Positions 27,682 through 36,884 of a stretch of 64,000 nucleotides of DNA are shown one piece after another. Position 1 is the stretch's first letter, and every line of letters starts with the position of its first letter. Under the pieces are notes generated by a model. The model searched no databases. It saw only the letters and a list, made by a program, of their open reading frames with translations, and was not told where the DNA came from. Made by a program: the position numbers and the translations under genes. Origin of the DNA: Megaera polyxenophila (GTDB lineage: Bacteria > Pseudomonadota > Alphaproteobacteria > Rickettsiales > Rickettsiaceae); contig NZ_CP104166.1 of the NCBI RefSeq assembly GCF_029982035.1, forward strand, positions 682,001-746,000, in the 5' to 3' direction.

Positions 27682-28410
27682 TCAGTGTAAATTAATTGCA
27701 TCATTTAAATAAACACATGATAATATAGTAAATATGTAAGCCTGTAAAATTGCAACGAAAATTTCAAACCCTATCAATACAGAAATAAAAGGTATTGGGA
27801 AGATTTTCAAGTAAAATGCCATAGACACAATAAAACCAGCTATGACTTTAAGTAATACATGACCAGCAACCATATTTGCAGCTAAACGCAGTGACAAACT
27901 TACAGGTCTTGCAAGATAAGCAAATAATTCAATTAATACCATTAAAGGAGCTAACCACCATGGAGTTCCGGCCGGTAAAAATAGAGAGAAGAAATGAAAT
28001 CCATGGAGTATAAATCCGAGTAAAGTAACTAGTAAAAACACCATCATGGCAAGTGCAAATGTAATGGAAATATGGCTGGTAACAGTAAATCCATAGGGTA
28101 TCATACCAAACAGATTACATACCATAATAAACATAAATAATGTAAAAATTAAAGGAACAAACTTTTTGCCTTTAACCCCTACGTTTTGATTTACAGTATC
28201 AGTAATTAAATTGTAGAATAACTCCCCGCTAAGCTGCAACCTTGTTGGCACTAATTTCTTGTTCTTAAAAGCTAAAGTAAAGTAAAGAATGATAAAAAAG
28301 CTAGCTATAATCATAAATAAGGCTGAGTTCGTCACAATAACGTCGTGCCCAAATAATTGAATATTTGCTATTTCTTTTATTTTAAATTGGTCTAAAGGGC
28401 TGTGTTTCAT
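27682..28410 (-). CDS. atpB: ATP synthase F0 subunit a
   Basis: 242-aa stator subunit providing the proton half-channels. It has about five helices, the essential Arg in VSLSLRLAANMVAGHVL (about residues 170-186) and the conserved C-terminal helix with FVAILQAYIFTILSCVYL. Length is typical for Rickettsiales. It is separated from atpI by 6 bp. Confidence 0.96.
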   Translation of the reverse strand: MKHSPLDQFKIKEIANIQLFGHDVIVTNSALFMIIASFFIILYFTLAFKNKKLVPTRLQLSGELFYNLITDTVNQNVGVKGKKFVPLIFTLFMFIMVCNLFGMIPYGFTVTSHISITFALAMMVFLLVTLLGFILHGFHFFSLFLPAGTPWWLAPLMVLIELFAYLARPVSLSLRLAANMVAGHVLLKVIAGFIVSMAFYLKIFPIPFISVLIGFEIFVAILQAYIFTILSCVYLNDAINLH

Positions 28411-28416
28411 ATTAAT

Positions 28417-28683
28417 TCAATGAATTTTTATGTATTTTCTCCAAATGGATCTGAAAGCCGCTATAGAAGCAAGTATAATGCAAAGTATAAGAAATAAAGG
28501 TTTAGAACTAAATAATTTATCGAGCAAAATCCCCACTACTACCCCAACTATAACACCAGCAACAAGTTCTGATGCGATATCAATAATTGGAGAACTGGCA
28601 TGTTTTTTGGAGGATATACTGAGTTGTTCTTCTTTTATTTTTTCTATCCTTTTTTTTACTCCTTCTATATTATTATCTGTCAT
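28417..28683 (-). CDS. atpI: ATP synthase accessory protein AtpI (AtpZ/AtpI family)
   Basis: 88-aa protein with two predicted helices (ELVAGVIVGVVVGILLDKLF and PLFLILCIILASIAAF). The GxxxG-rich first helix is typical of the AtpZ/AtpI family, which assists c-ring assembly or Mg2+ supply. It is the first F0 gene, 13 bp downstream of the DsbA-like gene. Confidence 0.85.
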   Translation of the reverse strand: MTDNNIEGVKKRIEKIKEEQLSISSKKHASSPIIDIASELVAGVIVGVVVGILLDKLFSSKPLFLILCIILASIAAFRSIWRKYIKIH

Positions 28684-28696
28684 AACTCAAAAGCAA

Positions 28697-29395
28697 TTAA
28701 TTATCAATAGTTAATTCTTTATCAATAGCTTTTGATAATTCCTCAAAAGTGTATTTTTCATTAAATTGTTTTCCATTTATAAAAAAACTAGGAGTGCCGA
28801 TAAAGGTAGGCAAATTAGTTACTAGTTTGGTATTCTCCATTAGTATTTTAATCTTATTTTGATCGTTTAAGCAGGTTGAAAAATTTTCTGGCGAAACCCC
28901 ACCCAAACTACCTATATTAGTTAAAATCTCACGATAATTTTTGCTGAAGGCCCAGTTATTTTGCTGATTTAAAATGACTTCTAAAAATTTCAGATAAGTA
29001 TCGGTATGGCCGCTGCACCTTGCAAGAATAGTGGCATCCAAATCTTGTTTATTGCCGATAAATTCTCTGATTACATAAGCAATTTTATTAGTATCAATAT
29101 ATTTTGCTTTTATTTCTGGAAATATTTTTTGATGGTAATGCACACAATGAGGACAAGTTGGAGCGAAATATTCTACTAATACAATTTTACTTTTTGGATC
29201 ACCAATAACTATGTCGTCAGTAGATACTACCGATAGACTACGTACATAATCCTTATTTCCATCTTCTTCCTCGCAGATTTTTAATTTCTTGGTATACTCT
29301 TCTATTTGGGTTTTTGCCGGATCATCCACTACTTGCTCCTGGTCACAAGCAATTAAGGTAAAAGCAATTGCTAAAAATAATATTTTTTGTGTCAT
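28697..29395 (-). CDS. DsbA-like thioredoxin-fold lipoprotein
   Basis: 232-aa periplasmic oxidoreductase candidate. It has a lipobox L-I-A-C17, suggesting membrane anchoring. The active site is C81-P-H-C84 (CPHC, as in DsbA), with cis-Pro in GTPSFFING near the C-terminus and an inserted helical domain between. It may introduce or shuffle disulfides in envelope proteins. It is upstream of atpI on the same strand with a 13-bp gap, so it heads the F0 transcript. Confidence 0.9.
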   Translation of the reverse strand: MTQKILFLAIAFTLIACDQEQVVDDPAKTQIEEYTKKLKICEEEDGNKDYVRSLSVVSTDDIVIGDPKSKIVLVEYFAPTCPHCVHYHQKIFPEIKAKYIDTNKIAYVIREFIGNKQDLDATILARCSGHTDTYLKFLEVILNQQNNWAFSKNYREILTNIGSLGGVSPENFSTCLNDQNKIKILMENTKLVTNLPTFIGTPSFFINGKQFNEKYTFEELSKAIDKELTIDN

Positions 29396-29448
29396 GAGAA
29401 CTCCCCTCTAGAAACCAATAGGTATTTTTCTGTATATTCTACTTTTTT

Positions 29449-29476
29449 ATTATAAGCAGTTTATCATAGTGTCCAA
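29449..29476 (-). promoter_or_regulatory. Putative promoter of the dsb-atp operon
   Basis: Minus strand TTGGAC (29471-29476) and a perfect TATAAT (29449-29454), 16-bp spacing, about 55 bp upstream of the DsbA-like start. Confidence 0.5.
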
Positions 29477-29629
29477 AGATTTATAACTTTAAAAATAACG
29501 ATTAGCTATAATGATTAACTAGGTTGGTTTTTTACCCACAACAAACAAGCCTTCTTCTGGTAAATATTCTGAATTTTATATAGCTTTCATTAAACTTGGT
29601 GCTTCTATTATTAATTAAAGTCATATGTG

Positions 29630-30502
29630 CTACACAAATTTACTGATTCTTTCTAGGCTAATTGGAGTAGATGCTAGTTGTAAGAATTTTTCTTTTTCCA
29701 AGTCTAATAATTCGCCTTCAGTTACGGATTTTTTATCGATTATTTTTTGGAAAAAATTCATTATATCGATTTGTAATTTATCGAAACCGCTATGATCCAT
29801 TTCATTAATTAAACTTATTTGAGGTAGGTCAACTTGGCTGCTATTAGAATAAGCATTTTGGAACTTTTCTTGAAAAGCTTGTTCTAGAATTAAATTTTTA
29901 TTCATGTTGATTGCCGTTTTTACTGAATAATCTATAGCAAAATAGTCTACAGAACTGGATTTATTCTGAAAAAGTATATTTTTTAAGTTCGCCAGTAATT
30001 TGGTTTTATTGCCCTGGCTTCTAAGGAACATTTCTTTAGTCCCCCCCCAGCCTGGTATTAAACCCACACCAAGTTCTACGAGCCCACTATTTAAATTCTG
30101 ATGAGCAACTACAAAATTTGAATGAAGGAGAATCTCACACCCCCCCCCGAGAGCTGATCCTCTAGCGCAAGATATAACAGGAATCTTGGAATACTTTAAG
30201 CGTAGCATTGCTTTCTGACCAAGCTGCAGGAGTCCTTCTATTAGTTTGAAATTTTTGCCCTCTATAGCTTCTTTAAAATATTTTAAGTTGGCACCAGCAG
30301 AAAAATTATCTCCTAAAGGAAATATATATAAAGCTTCGTTTTTATTTTCACAGTAATCTATTGCCTCTATCATTAAATTAAATACCTTACTGTCTAACGA
30401 ATTCATTTTTGATTTAATAACAAAAACATGATGGTTGTCTATAAGTTCCAAGCGAGCTGAATCATTATTCAAGATTATTTTATAGTATAGGAATTTCAAA
30501 AT
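29630..30502 (-). pseudogene. fadB-like gene, fragment 3: enoyl-CoA hydratase domain
   Basis: C-terminal 290 residues of a bifunctional beta-oxidation protein (hydroxyacyl-CoA dehydrogenase first, hydratase second). Crotonase features are FPLGDNFSAGANLKYF, the oxyanion-hole segment SCARGSALGGGCEILLHS and GLIPGWGGTKEMFLRS with the catalytic Glu position just before it (VELGVG). It has no native start; a TTG at 30497-30499 is the only nearby candidate. It is cut from the dehydrogenase part by an IS91-like element. Confidence 0.85.
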
Positions 30503-30685
30503 TTGTAACCAGAAAAATTGTTAATCAAAACTTTGAAAATTCGTTTAATAAAATGTAGTTACAAGCCACAATATTAGAAATTATCAACACTTTTATAAAA
30601 ATCTCTGCCAGAATCTATCTAAAAATAGGTTCAGTTTTACAAATTATGTGGCTAAGACGTGAAAGAAGTGTTCGCCATAATGATG

Positions 30686-31815
30686 TTATCTAGGCGTTGA
30701 TAATAATTCATTGATTCTTATTAATAACAATGGCGGAGATAAACCGTAATAAACTTGCCGCAGATTCATACATTTATTGCAATTATAGCAAAACAGAGGA
30801 TCTATTTTAAAATTCAACCAAATCATTAATCTCCAACTAATGAGCTTAGTTTTCTTATGAACGATTTGATTAATTGCCTTATATACGATAGGTAATTGTA
30901 CGCCCCTAGTTCTATTAGATAAAAAACCGTAATACCTAATCATTCGAAAATAACGATCTGGTATATGCATAATCAGACTAGCTATGAACTGCATCACGGG
31001 CATAGTTATGCGATCAATTGTATTATTATAGTGATCAAGAAATTTAAACGTTACCTGCTTTCCGTCGTAATTTTCTATTCTTGTCTCGGAAATAGGGGGG
31101 CGTTTTATATACCGCCCTAAATATTCTATGTTGCGTTTATGATCATCCGATGGTTTTTGTAAATAAACATACCAACTGATTTCGTATAAACTACTCATCC
31201 AGTTATTAAAATTCTCAGCATTTTGATATGCGGACGGCAACTTCAAATTACTTGAGATATATTGAAAGCGAAATAACTCAAGGACTCTATGTCTCCACAT
31301 TTTTTTAATAGGTTCGGCAGGAAAAAATAATTTTTGCCACTTGCCTTTGCTATTTATACCGCCGCAAGTAACCGATAAATGGATATGAACATTACGTTTT
31401 AAATCTCTACCGAAAGTGTGTAAGGCAGTAAATATACCAACCACAAGATTTTTCTTTGTAGCTATCTCCTTAATAATTCCTGCTGCAATACTGGAAATCA
31501 ATCCAAACGATCACGATTGAGCCAAAATATCGGCCATAAAGAGTCCGGCATTGTAAATGTAATGTGCTGCCATCGTGTTTTTGGTAGAACATTGCTAGCC
31601 TTACTCACCCATTGATCCGTTTGTTTCTTACCACAACGAGAACAAAACCTACCTTTACAGCTGAATGCTACCGATTTATTGCGGTTACAATCACGGCAGC
31701 TATAACGTTTAAATCCTAAATATTTCGTTCCACACGATATAACTTTAGTGACGTTGAAAATAATGCCGTATCTTAGCTTGCCGTATTTTTTAGCGAAATC
31801 GAGACCAATTACCAC
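30686..31815 (-). CDS. IS91-family transposase, frameshifted
   Basis: Two ORFs. 31498-31815 (105 aa) has the zinc-binding part (CRDCNRNKSVAF, then CKGRFCSRCGKKQ and WVSKASNVLPKTRWQHITFT). 30686-31501 (271 aa) has the HUH motif HIHLSVTCGG and the C-terminal C-x2-C (CYNCNKC). They overlap by 4 nt around 31498-31501 and would form one protein of about 375 aa after a single shift. With only one copy visible I cannot tell decay from programmed frameshifting. Confidence 0.8.
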
Positions 31816-31888
31816 GGTCTAGAAAAATATGTTTTATAGATATTCCTTTACCGACTATTTCCATAAATTACTTATAGTTAATGTTTTC

Positions 31889-32143
31889 TTACCAAGGAAT
31901 CTTTCTTCCTTTGCGTTCTAAATCAAATTCTTTACAATCAGGGCAATAGTAAACAGAATTATGCTTATGATTGGGAGATATTTTTCGCAACATTATCCAG
32001 AAAGCCTTGGCTATTTCCTTATCTCCTTCGGAAAAAATCTTTTTGATACTGCTGTAAGGAATTGCTTGCTCTTTAGAAATGGCCTTAAGAGTTTTTACCG
32101 CTAATTCATTGACCAAATGCTGCTCAGAGTGCAAGTTACTCAT
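31889..32143 (-). CDS. Small zinc-ribbon-like ORF within the IS91-like element
   Basis: 84-aa protein starting MSNLHSEQHLVNELAVKTLK, mostly helical, with a C-terminal YYCPDCKEFDLERKG (one C-x2-C pair). It lies upstream of the transposase on the same strand inside the element, so it is probably a passenger or accessory gene. I do not recognise the family. Confidence 0.5.
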   Translation of the reverse strand: MSNLHSEQHLVNELAVKTLKAISKEQAIPYSSIKKIFSEGDKEIAKAFWIMLRKISPNHKHNSVYYCPDCKEFDLERKGRKIPW

Positions 32144-32291
32144 AACTCAATTATATATTATCTTATGTATGTCTAACATTCAGTCTTTATAACTCAAGTT
32201 AAAACAAATCAAATACCAGTATTATAATCCTCCATAAATATTTATCGGTCAAGAGTATCTTCTTTTAAGCTGCCACCGATAGGTGGCTTAT

Positions 32292-33420
32292 CTTGTAGCC
32301 TTGCTGTTCCTTGCCATAAGAGTGATTTTTAATATTGTCAGGAATTTTCTGGTTAAGCTCTTTTAATTTCAACCACCTCTCTCCTTTATCTGGCATTTTA
32401 CTTAGTAACTCAAATGGCCCGTATTTTAAACTGTATCCTAGCTTCATTGCTTTATCTATATCAGTTTTGCTCTCGGTTACTGTTGGAATAAGAGAAATAA
32501 CATATGAAAAGAAATCGGCAAGGATATCAGATACGAATTTACTGTATTTATCACCGCAATTTAAAACCTCTTGGATATCCTTATATTCAACGATAGAGGG
32601 AAGAGGATCATAATCTAAATTATCAAAATTAATTACCTGTTTCGCTCTTTTCCCTTCTAGATTTTTTATTAATCTATAAAAACCACTGCTTGATTTTCTT
32701 CCTAGAAAATTTCTGGTTTTCATCTCTTCAAGAAATGTAATAGGAAAACAAGCTTGATGATATTTGTCACTACTTGGTAAGGACTCTAATAATGACGCAG
32801 ATATTAAGTTCATTACATCATGACCGATCAGGTCATATAATCCGAAAATGCCAGTACTTGGAAAACCTAGGAATTTTGAGAAAATATAATCTATTTGTGC
32901 AGGATTCAAATTTTCTTTGATCCCTTTGCGTACTGTTAATTCAAGTAAAAAACAGCCTATTCTATTAGCAATAAAACCAGGTGTATCGTTGCAATATACA
33001 ATTGTTTTTCCCAGTGATTTTTGAAGGAAATTGGATAATTCGGATACCATTTCCCGAGAGGTTTGAGAGTCAGTAATAAGCTCGACTAACTCCATATATC
33101 TTGGCGGATTGAAAAAATGGGTAATCACAAAATTTTTACGGACATTATCAGGAAGTTTTTCCTTTAATTGCGCTAAAGGTAGGGTCGAGGTATTGGATGC
33201 TAATATTGCTGTTGGTTTTAGGTATTTACTAACAGATTCATACAATTGATGCTTTATTTCCAGTTTCTCAACGATTACTTCAATAATTAAATCTGCTTCC
33301 CTTATTAGAGAAATGTCATCTTCTAAGTTCCCGATTTTTATATATTTTGCATAATTAGGATGGGACAATGGGGCAGGTTTTTGTGTAAATAACCTATCGT
33401 AAGCATCATTTACAATTTTA
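32292..33420 (-). pseudogene. fadB-like gene, fragment 2: 3-hydroxyacyl-CoA dehydrogenase core
   Basis: Central part of the bifunctional protein: the rest of the NAD-binding domain (READLIIEVIVEKLEIKH, AILASNTSTLPLAQL), the catalytic His region VITHFFNPPRYMELVELI, and the C-terminal dehydrogenase domains (DTPGFIANRIGCFLLE). An IS200 element separates it from the N-terminus and an IS91-like element from the hydratase. An ATG inside the IS200 left end gives an apparent intact 412-aa ORF (32265-33503), but it lacks the GxGxxG loop. Confidence 0.88.
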
Positions 33421-34021
33421 TAGTCCCTTTGGTGGTGAAAACCTCCATCTTCCAGATGGAAAAGCTTTAGCTTGTCTAATGCGCCATGATGCGGTAGCAT
33501 CATAAGTCTATGACTTACTATAACAAAAGATCACATTCAGTTTTTTATCATCGTTATCATATAGTATGGATAACGAAATATCGCTATAAGGTACTTACTT
33601 ACGACATAAAAAAACGTGTTCGGGAACTAGTGTTACAGGTAGCTGAGGAAATGAGTATAAAGATAGAAAATGGCGTTGTATCAAGCGACCATGTCCATAT
33701 ATTTGCAAATATTCCTCCGCATATTAAAATTAGTGAATTTGTTCAGAAAGCTAAGGGAAGATCATCTAAAAGAATACAGGAAGAATTTCCGATACTAAAA
33801 AAGAAATACTGGGGTAGACATTTATGGGGCAGAGGATACTTCAGTTCAACTAGCGGTAATGTTACAGATGATATGATTAACGAATATATCAACAAACACA
33901 CTGACGCTCATGAGACCGACTTTACTTCAAATATTAGGCTAGAATGAGCTTTAGCTTGATAAGCGACTTCTAGTCGCAAAGATCAAACTTTCATCTCTCA
34001 GATGAAAGTGGTTGATTTTTA
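33421..34021 (+). mobile_element. IS200/IS605-type element, copy B (complete)
   Basis: 601-bp element with a left-end hairpin (CCATCT/AGATGG, about 33440-33454) and a right-end hairpin (CTTTCATCT/AGATGAAAG, about 33989-34009). TTTA (33417-33420) directly precedes the left end, as at copy A. Removing exactly this interval rejoins the fadB-like gene in frame (G-N-K-I-V-N-D-A), without target duplication. It lies in opposite orientation to the host gene. Confidence 0.9.
33510..33947 (+). CDS. tnpA: IS200-family HUH transposase TnpA
   Basis: 145 aa, identical to the protein of copy A (25-462). HUH motif DHVHIFAN; C-terminal helix with the candidate Tyr in INEYINKH. Intact and probably active, consistent with two identical copies in one window. 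Confidence 0.93.
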   Translation: MTYYNKRSHSVFYHRYHIVWITKYRYKVLTYDIKKRVRELVLQVAEEMSIKIENGVVSSDHVHIFANIPPHIKISEFVQKAKGRSSKRIQEEFPILKKKYWGRHLWGRGYFSSTSGNVTDDMINEYINKHTDAHETDFTSNIRLE

Positions 34022-34146
34022 TTACCTGAATCATTATCGGCAATATCGAGTAAAATAACATTAGTTTTAGAATTAGCAACTTGGGCAGCAATACCGCTCC
34101 CCATTACTCCTGCTCCAATAACGCAAACCGTTTCTATTTTCTGCAT
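34022..34146 (-). pseudogene. fadB-like gene, fragment 1: NAD-binding N-terminus
   Basis: First 42 codons of the bifunctional protein: MQKIETVCVIGAGVMGSGIA, with the GxGxxG dinucleotide-binding loop, then NVILLDI with the acidic residue for the NAD ribose. The IS200 element follows. The three fragments sum to 2127 nt, exactly 709 codons (708 aa), a plausible size for a rickettsial FadB-like protein. It begins 86 bp downstream of mipZ, probably the last gene of a pepA-mipZ-fadB transcript. Confidence 0.88.
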
Positions 34147-34232
34147 AACTCTTCCCCTATATGTACACTTTTTAAAGATTAATTTATACCCAAATCTTTA
34201 CCGGCAGTCGCAAAAAATATTCGAAAAAAATG

Positions 34233-35081
34233 TTATGATCCTGCTGCAACTACCTCTTTTTTCTCAAGGTTTTTTACTCCCAAAGCTTCAAGAAAGGATC
34301 TCAATTCCTGCCTTGCTGCTACGTGAGAAATACTAAAAGTTTTATTGAAATTTGCTACTTTTAAATCAAGAAGAGTCAAACCTTGGGGAAACAATTCCCT
34401 AAAAATAACTCTTTCGCTAAAACCAGGAGCAATACGAAAAGAAATTCTTTTTGATAATTTCTCAAGTGTGTCATTGACGTTTCTTTTATTATGAGCATCG
34501 AGGTTTGCAAGTCGATTCCTAAGCACTACCCAATCAATTGAGCCTTTATCCCTTGCTGCCCTTTCCATTTTTTGTTCCCACATCATTTGGCTGTAAATGG
34601 ATGGTTTTAATATATCAAAGGTTTCACCGTCTATTTTGGCCATTACATCTAAATCTAGAAAACTATCGTTTACGGGAGTAATTACCGTATCCGCATAAGA
34701 ATGGGCAAATCTTGACAAATGGGTATAACTTCCAGGCGTATCAATTACTACGTAATCTGTAGAATCTTTAATCTGATCTAGGATCTGATTAAAACGATTT
34801 TTTTCTTCCTCTTCTTTTTCAGTAACGTTCTGCTTTGTGCTTTCCTGGATATGAAAATGCACTGGCATCAGCACTTTGTTATCAGGATTTTTATCGTTAT
34901 ACAATTTTCGATTATTTATATAACTGCTTAATGACCCCTGACGAGAGTCTACATCAATACTTGCGATGTTATACCCCCGCTCAAGCAAACCTATAATCAA
35001 ATGCATTGAACATGTAGTTTTTCCAGCACCGCCTTTTTCGTTGCCAACAACAAAAATATGAGGTTTCTTATTTGGACTCAT
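34233..35081 (-). CDS. mipZ: Division-plane positioning ATPase MipZ
   Basis: ParA-like ATPase that in alphaproteobacteria binds ParB at the poles and keeps FtsZ at midcell. The 282-aa protein has the deviant Walker A KGGAGKTT (residues 16-23), the switch block IDVDSRQGSLSSYINNR and Walker-type YVVIDTPGS. Length and the MSPNKKPHIFVVGNEKGG start are typical. The gene overlaps pepA by 14 nt. Its partner parB lies in this window at 48964-49821. Confidence 0.93.
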   Translation of the reverse strand: MSPNKKPHIFVVGNEKGGAGKTTCSMHLIIGLLERGYNIASIDVDSRQGSLSSYINNRKLYNDKNPDNKVLMPVHFHIQESTKQNVTEKEEEEKNRFNQILDQIKDSTDYVVIDTPGSYTHLSRFAHSYADTVITPVNDSFLDLDVMAKIDGETFDILKPSIYSQMMWEQKMERAARDKGSIDWVVLRNRLANLDAHNKRNVNDTLEKLSKRISFRIAPGFSERVIFRELFPQGLTLLDLKVANFNKTFSISHVAARQELRSFLEALGVKNLEKKEVVAAGS

Positions 35082-36582
35082 AATTGTCTTTTACAAATTG
35101 ATTTAATAACCTTACGCCAAAACCTACAGCTCCTTTAGGGCAAATTGGATTTGTTCCTTTTTTATCATAGGCAACCCCTGCTATATCTAGATGTGCCCAT
35201 TTTACTCCGGTGTTGATAAAGCGACCTATAAAATGTGCAGCAGTAGAACTACCTGCTAAACCTTTTTCAGAACCAATATTTGCCATATCAGCAACAGTTG
35301 ATTTGAGCATATCGTTATAGTCCGGGTGCAAAGGCATACGCCATAATTTTTCATTAGTTTTAAGAGAGGCGGCAATCAGCTTGTGTGCTAGTTCATCATC
35401 ATTTGCGTAACAGCCAGCATATGTATTACCTAAAGAAATTGAAATTGCTCCCGTTAAGGTTGCTATATCCACTATACAAGCTGGTTTAAAGTTTTGTTGG
35501 AGATAGGTTACGCAATCACACAGAACTAAACGTCCTTCAGCATCGGTGTTTAGAACTTCTACAGTTTGGCCAGACATAGTCCTAACGACATCACCAGGTC
35601 TTTGGGCATTTCCTCCAGGCATGTTTTCAACCAAACCTACTATACCAACTACATTAATTTTAGCATTTCTAAGTGCTAGAGCTTTGATGACCCCGACTAC
35701 GGAAGCAGATCCGCCCATATCATATTTCATGTCTCCCATACCAGCAGCCGGTTTTAATGAAATACCACCAGTATCAAAGGTTACCCCTTTACCAACAAAA
35801 CATATTGGATCACTATCATCGTCTAATCCGTTATACTTCATAACCACTAATTTGGATTCGTTAGAAGAACCTTGGCCCACTCCAAGTAGCGCTCCCATAC
35901 CAAGGCTACGCATTTGGCTTTCTCCCAGAACATCTACATCAATACCAAGTGGTTCTAATTTTTCTAATATTCTTTCGGCATAACTTTCTGGATACAAGAT
36001 ATTTGGTACTTCATTGATGCAATCCCGAGCGAAGAATACTCCTAAAGCCAAAGATTTTTGCTCTTCAAAAAGTTTAAGAGCGTGTTCGTGATCATCAACT
36101 ATGATGTCAAAATCTTCGGTGATGAATTTTTCCTCGTTACTTTTCATTGTTTGGTATTTATCAAATCTGTAAGAAGCAAGTAATGCTCCGCCGCCGAGCA
36201 AAGCTGCAATTTTTTCCTGTTTAAGATGCCCTACTTTATTTGGTATCCGGATTCCAACTGAAGATGCTTTACAAGAAGTAGCAAGCAAGTGGATTTTTCC
36301 CCCTATTTCCTCAATTCTTACTTCTGAGACATGATCTTCTGAACCTAATGCAATTAAAATGAGGTAACGTACCTCGCCGTCTTTATTTGTTGTGGTTAGA
36401 ATTTTTGAATAACCGTATTCTGGTTTAAAAATTCTTTTATCCTTAATAGTTTTAGATATAAGTCCATGATGTTTTTGATCAATTAACAGAGTCTCAGAAT
36501 CTATTTTTAGCTGGTCATTGATAATAATTGCTATAGCCTCATTATTATCCAGGTCTTTATTTTCGAAAGAAACTTTTAACAT
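35068..36582 (-). CDS. pepA: Leucyl aminopeptidase (cytosol aminopeptidase, M17)
   Basis: 504-aa dizinc exopeptidase releasing N-terminal residues during peptide turnover. Catalytic-domain hallmarks are FVGKGVTFDTGGISLKPAAG (metal and active-site Lys), MKYDMGGSASV and the NTDAEGRLVLCDC signature. An N-terminal macro-like domain covers about residues 1-170. Length is typical. It is the first gene of the operon with mipZ. Confidence 0.96.
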   Translation of the reverse strand: MLKVSFENKDLDNNEAIAIIINDQLKIDSETLLIDQKHHGLISKTIKDKRIFKPEYGYSKILTTTNKDGEVRYLILIALGSEDHVSEVRIEEIGGKIHLLATSCKASSVGIRIPNKVGHLKQEKIAALLGGGALLASYRFDKYQTMKSNEEKFITEDFDIIVDDHEHALKLFEEQKSLALGVFFARDCINEVPNILYPESYAERILEKLEPLGIDVDVLGESQMRSLGMGALLGVGQGSSNESKLVVMKYNGLDDDSDPICFVGKGVTFDTGGISLKPAAGMGDMKYDMGGSASVVGVIKALALRNAKINVVGIVGLVENMPGGNAQRPGDVVRTMSGQTVEVLNTDAEGRLVLCDCVTYLQQNFKPACIVDIATLTGAISISLGNTYAGCYANDDELAHKLIAASLKTNEKLWRMPLHPDYNDMLKSTVADMANIGSEKGLAGSSTAAHFIGRFINTGVKWAHLDIAGVAYDKKGTNPICPKGAVGFGVRLLNQFVKDNYESK

Positions 36583-36613
36583 TGTGCTTATCCTTTATAT
36601 AATCAAAAATATA

Positions 36614-36642
36614 AGTATATAACTACACTCTGGGGTTGACAA
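36614..36642 (-). promoter_or_regulatory. Promoter of pepA-mipZ
   Basis: Minus strand TTGTCA (36637-36642) and TATACT (36614-36619), 17-bp spacing, about 30 bp upstream of the pepA start. Confidence 0.58.
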
Positions 36643-36688
36643 TATAAATTCAAACCCCTGCAAGTTATTTATAAGGCCTCGGGTACAA

Positions 36689-36715
36689 AAGGATAAAAAT
36701 TTTATTTTTGTCCTT
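36689..36715. terminator. Hairpin in the pepA-glnP intergenic region
   Basis: AAGGA(T)AAAA paired with TTTT(G)TCCTT around a short A/T loop, about 11 pairs including one G-T. It stands between divergent genes in a 302-bp gap that otherwise holds only the two promoters. It may be a terminator relic or a regulatory stem; it has no clear U-tract. Confidence 0.3.
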
Positions 36716-36791
36716 CAATAAAACGTGTTTTTATCTCAATAATACAAGATTTTATTATTATATCTAAAATTGGAGGAAATGCAGGAAATTA

Positions 36792-36820
36792 TTGACGTAA
36801 AAGCTATTTAGTAATATCAT
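36792..36820 (+). promoter_or_regulatory. Putative promoter of glnPQ
   Basis: TTGACG (36792-36797) and TATCAT (36815-36820), 17-bp spacing, about 65 bp upstream of the glnP start. Confidence 0.42.
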
Positions 36821-36884
36821 TCTTGGTTCGCTGATTGGTAGCTTGTTTCTCGTTAACTTATAGTTTACTTAGTTTATTTTATTC

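Larger units (their letters stand above)
30503..32291 (-). mobile_element. IS91-like element inside the fadB-like gene
   Basis: About 1.79 kb carrying a zinc-finger HUH transposase in two frames plus a small upstream ORF. On the minus strand the host gene stops at CTACAAG, and CAAG is one of the tetranucleotides at which IS91 elements insert. A GCCACC/GGTGGC hairpin (about 32270-32286) sits at that end. There is no inverted repeat or target duplication, as expected for rolling-circle elements. Removing 30503-32291 restores the host frame, which is how I set the ends. Confidence 0.75.

Noticed and set aside
32265..33503. Intact stand-alone 3-hydroxyacyl-CoA dehydrogenase
   Set aside because: Its first residues are translated from the IS200 left end and its last residues from the IS91-like element; the NAD-binding N-terminus is at 34022-34146.
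35546..35983. 145-aa plus-strand ORF
   Set aside because: Antisense shadow of pepA, whose motifs are clear on the minus strand.
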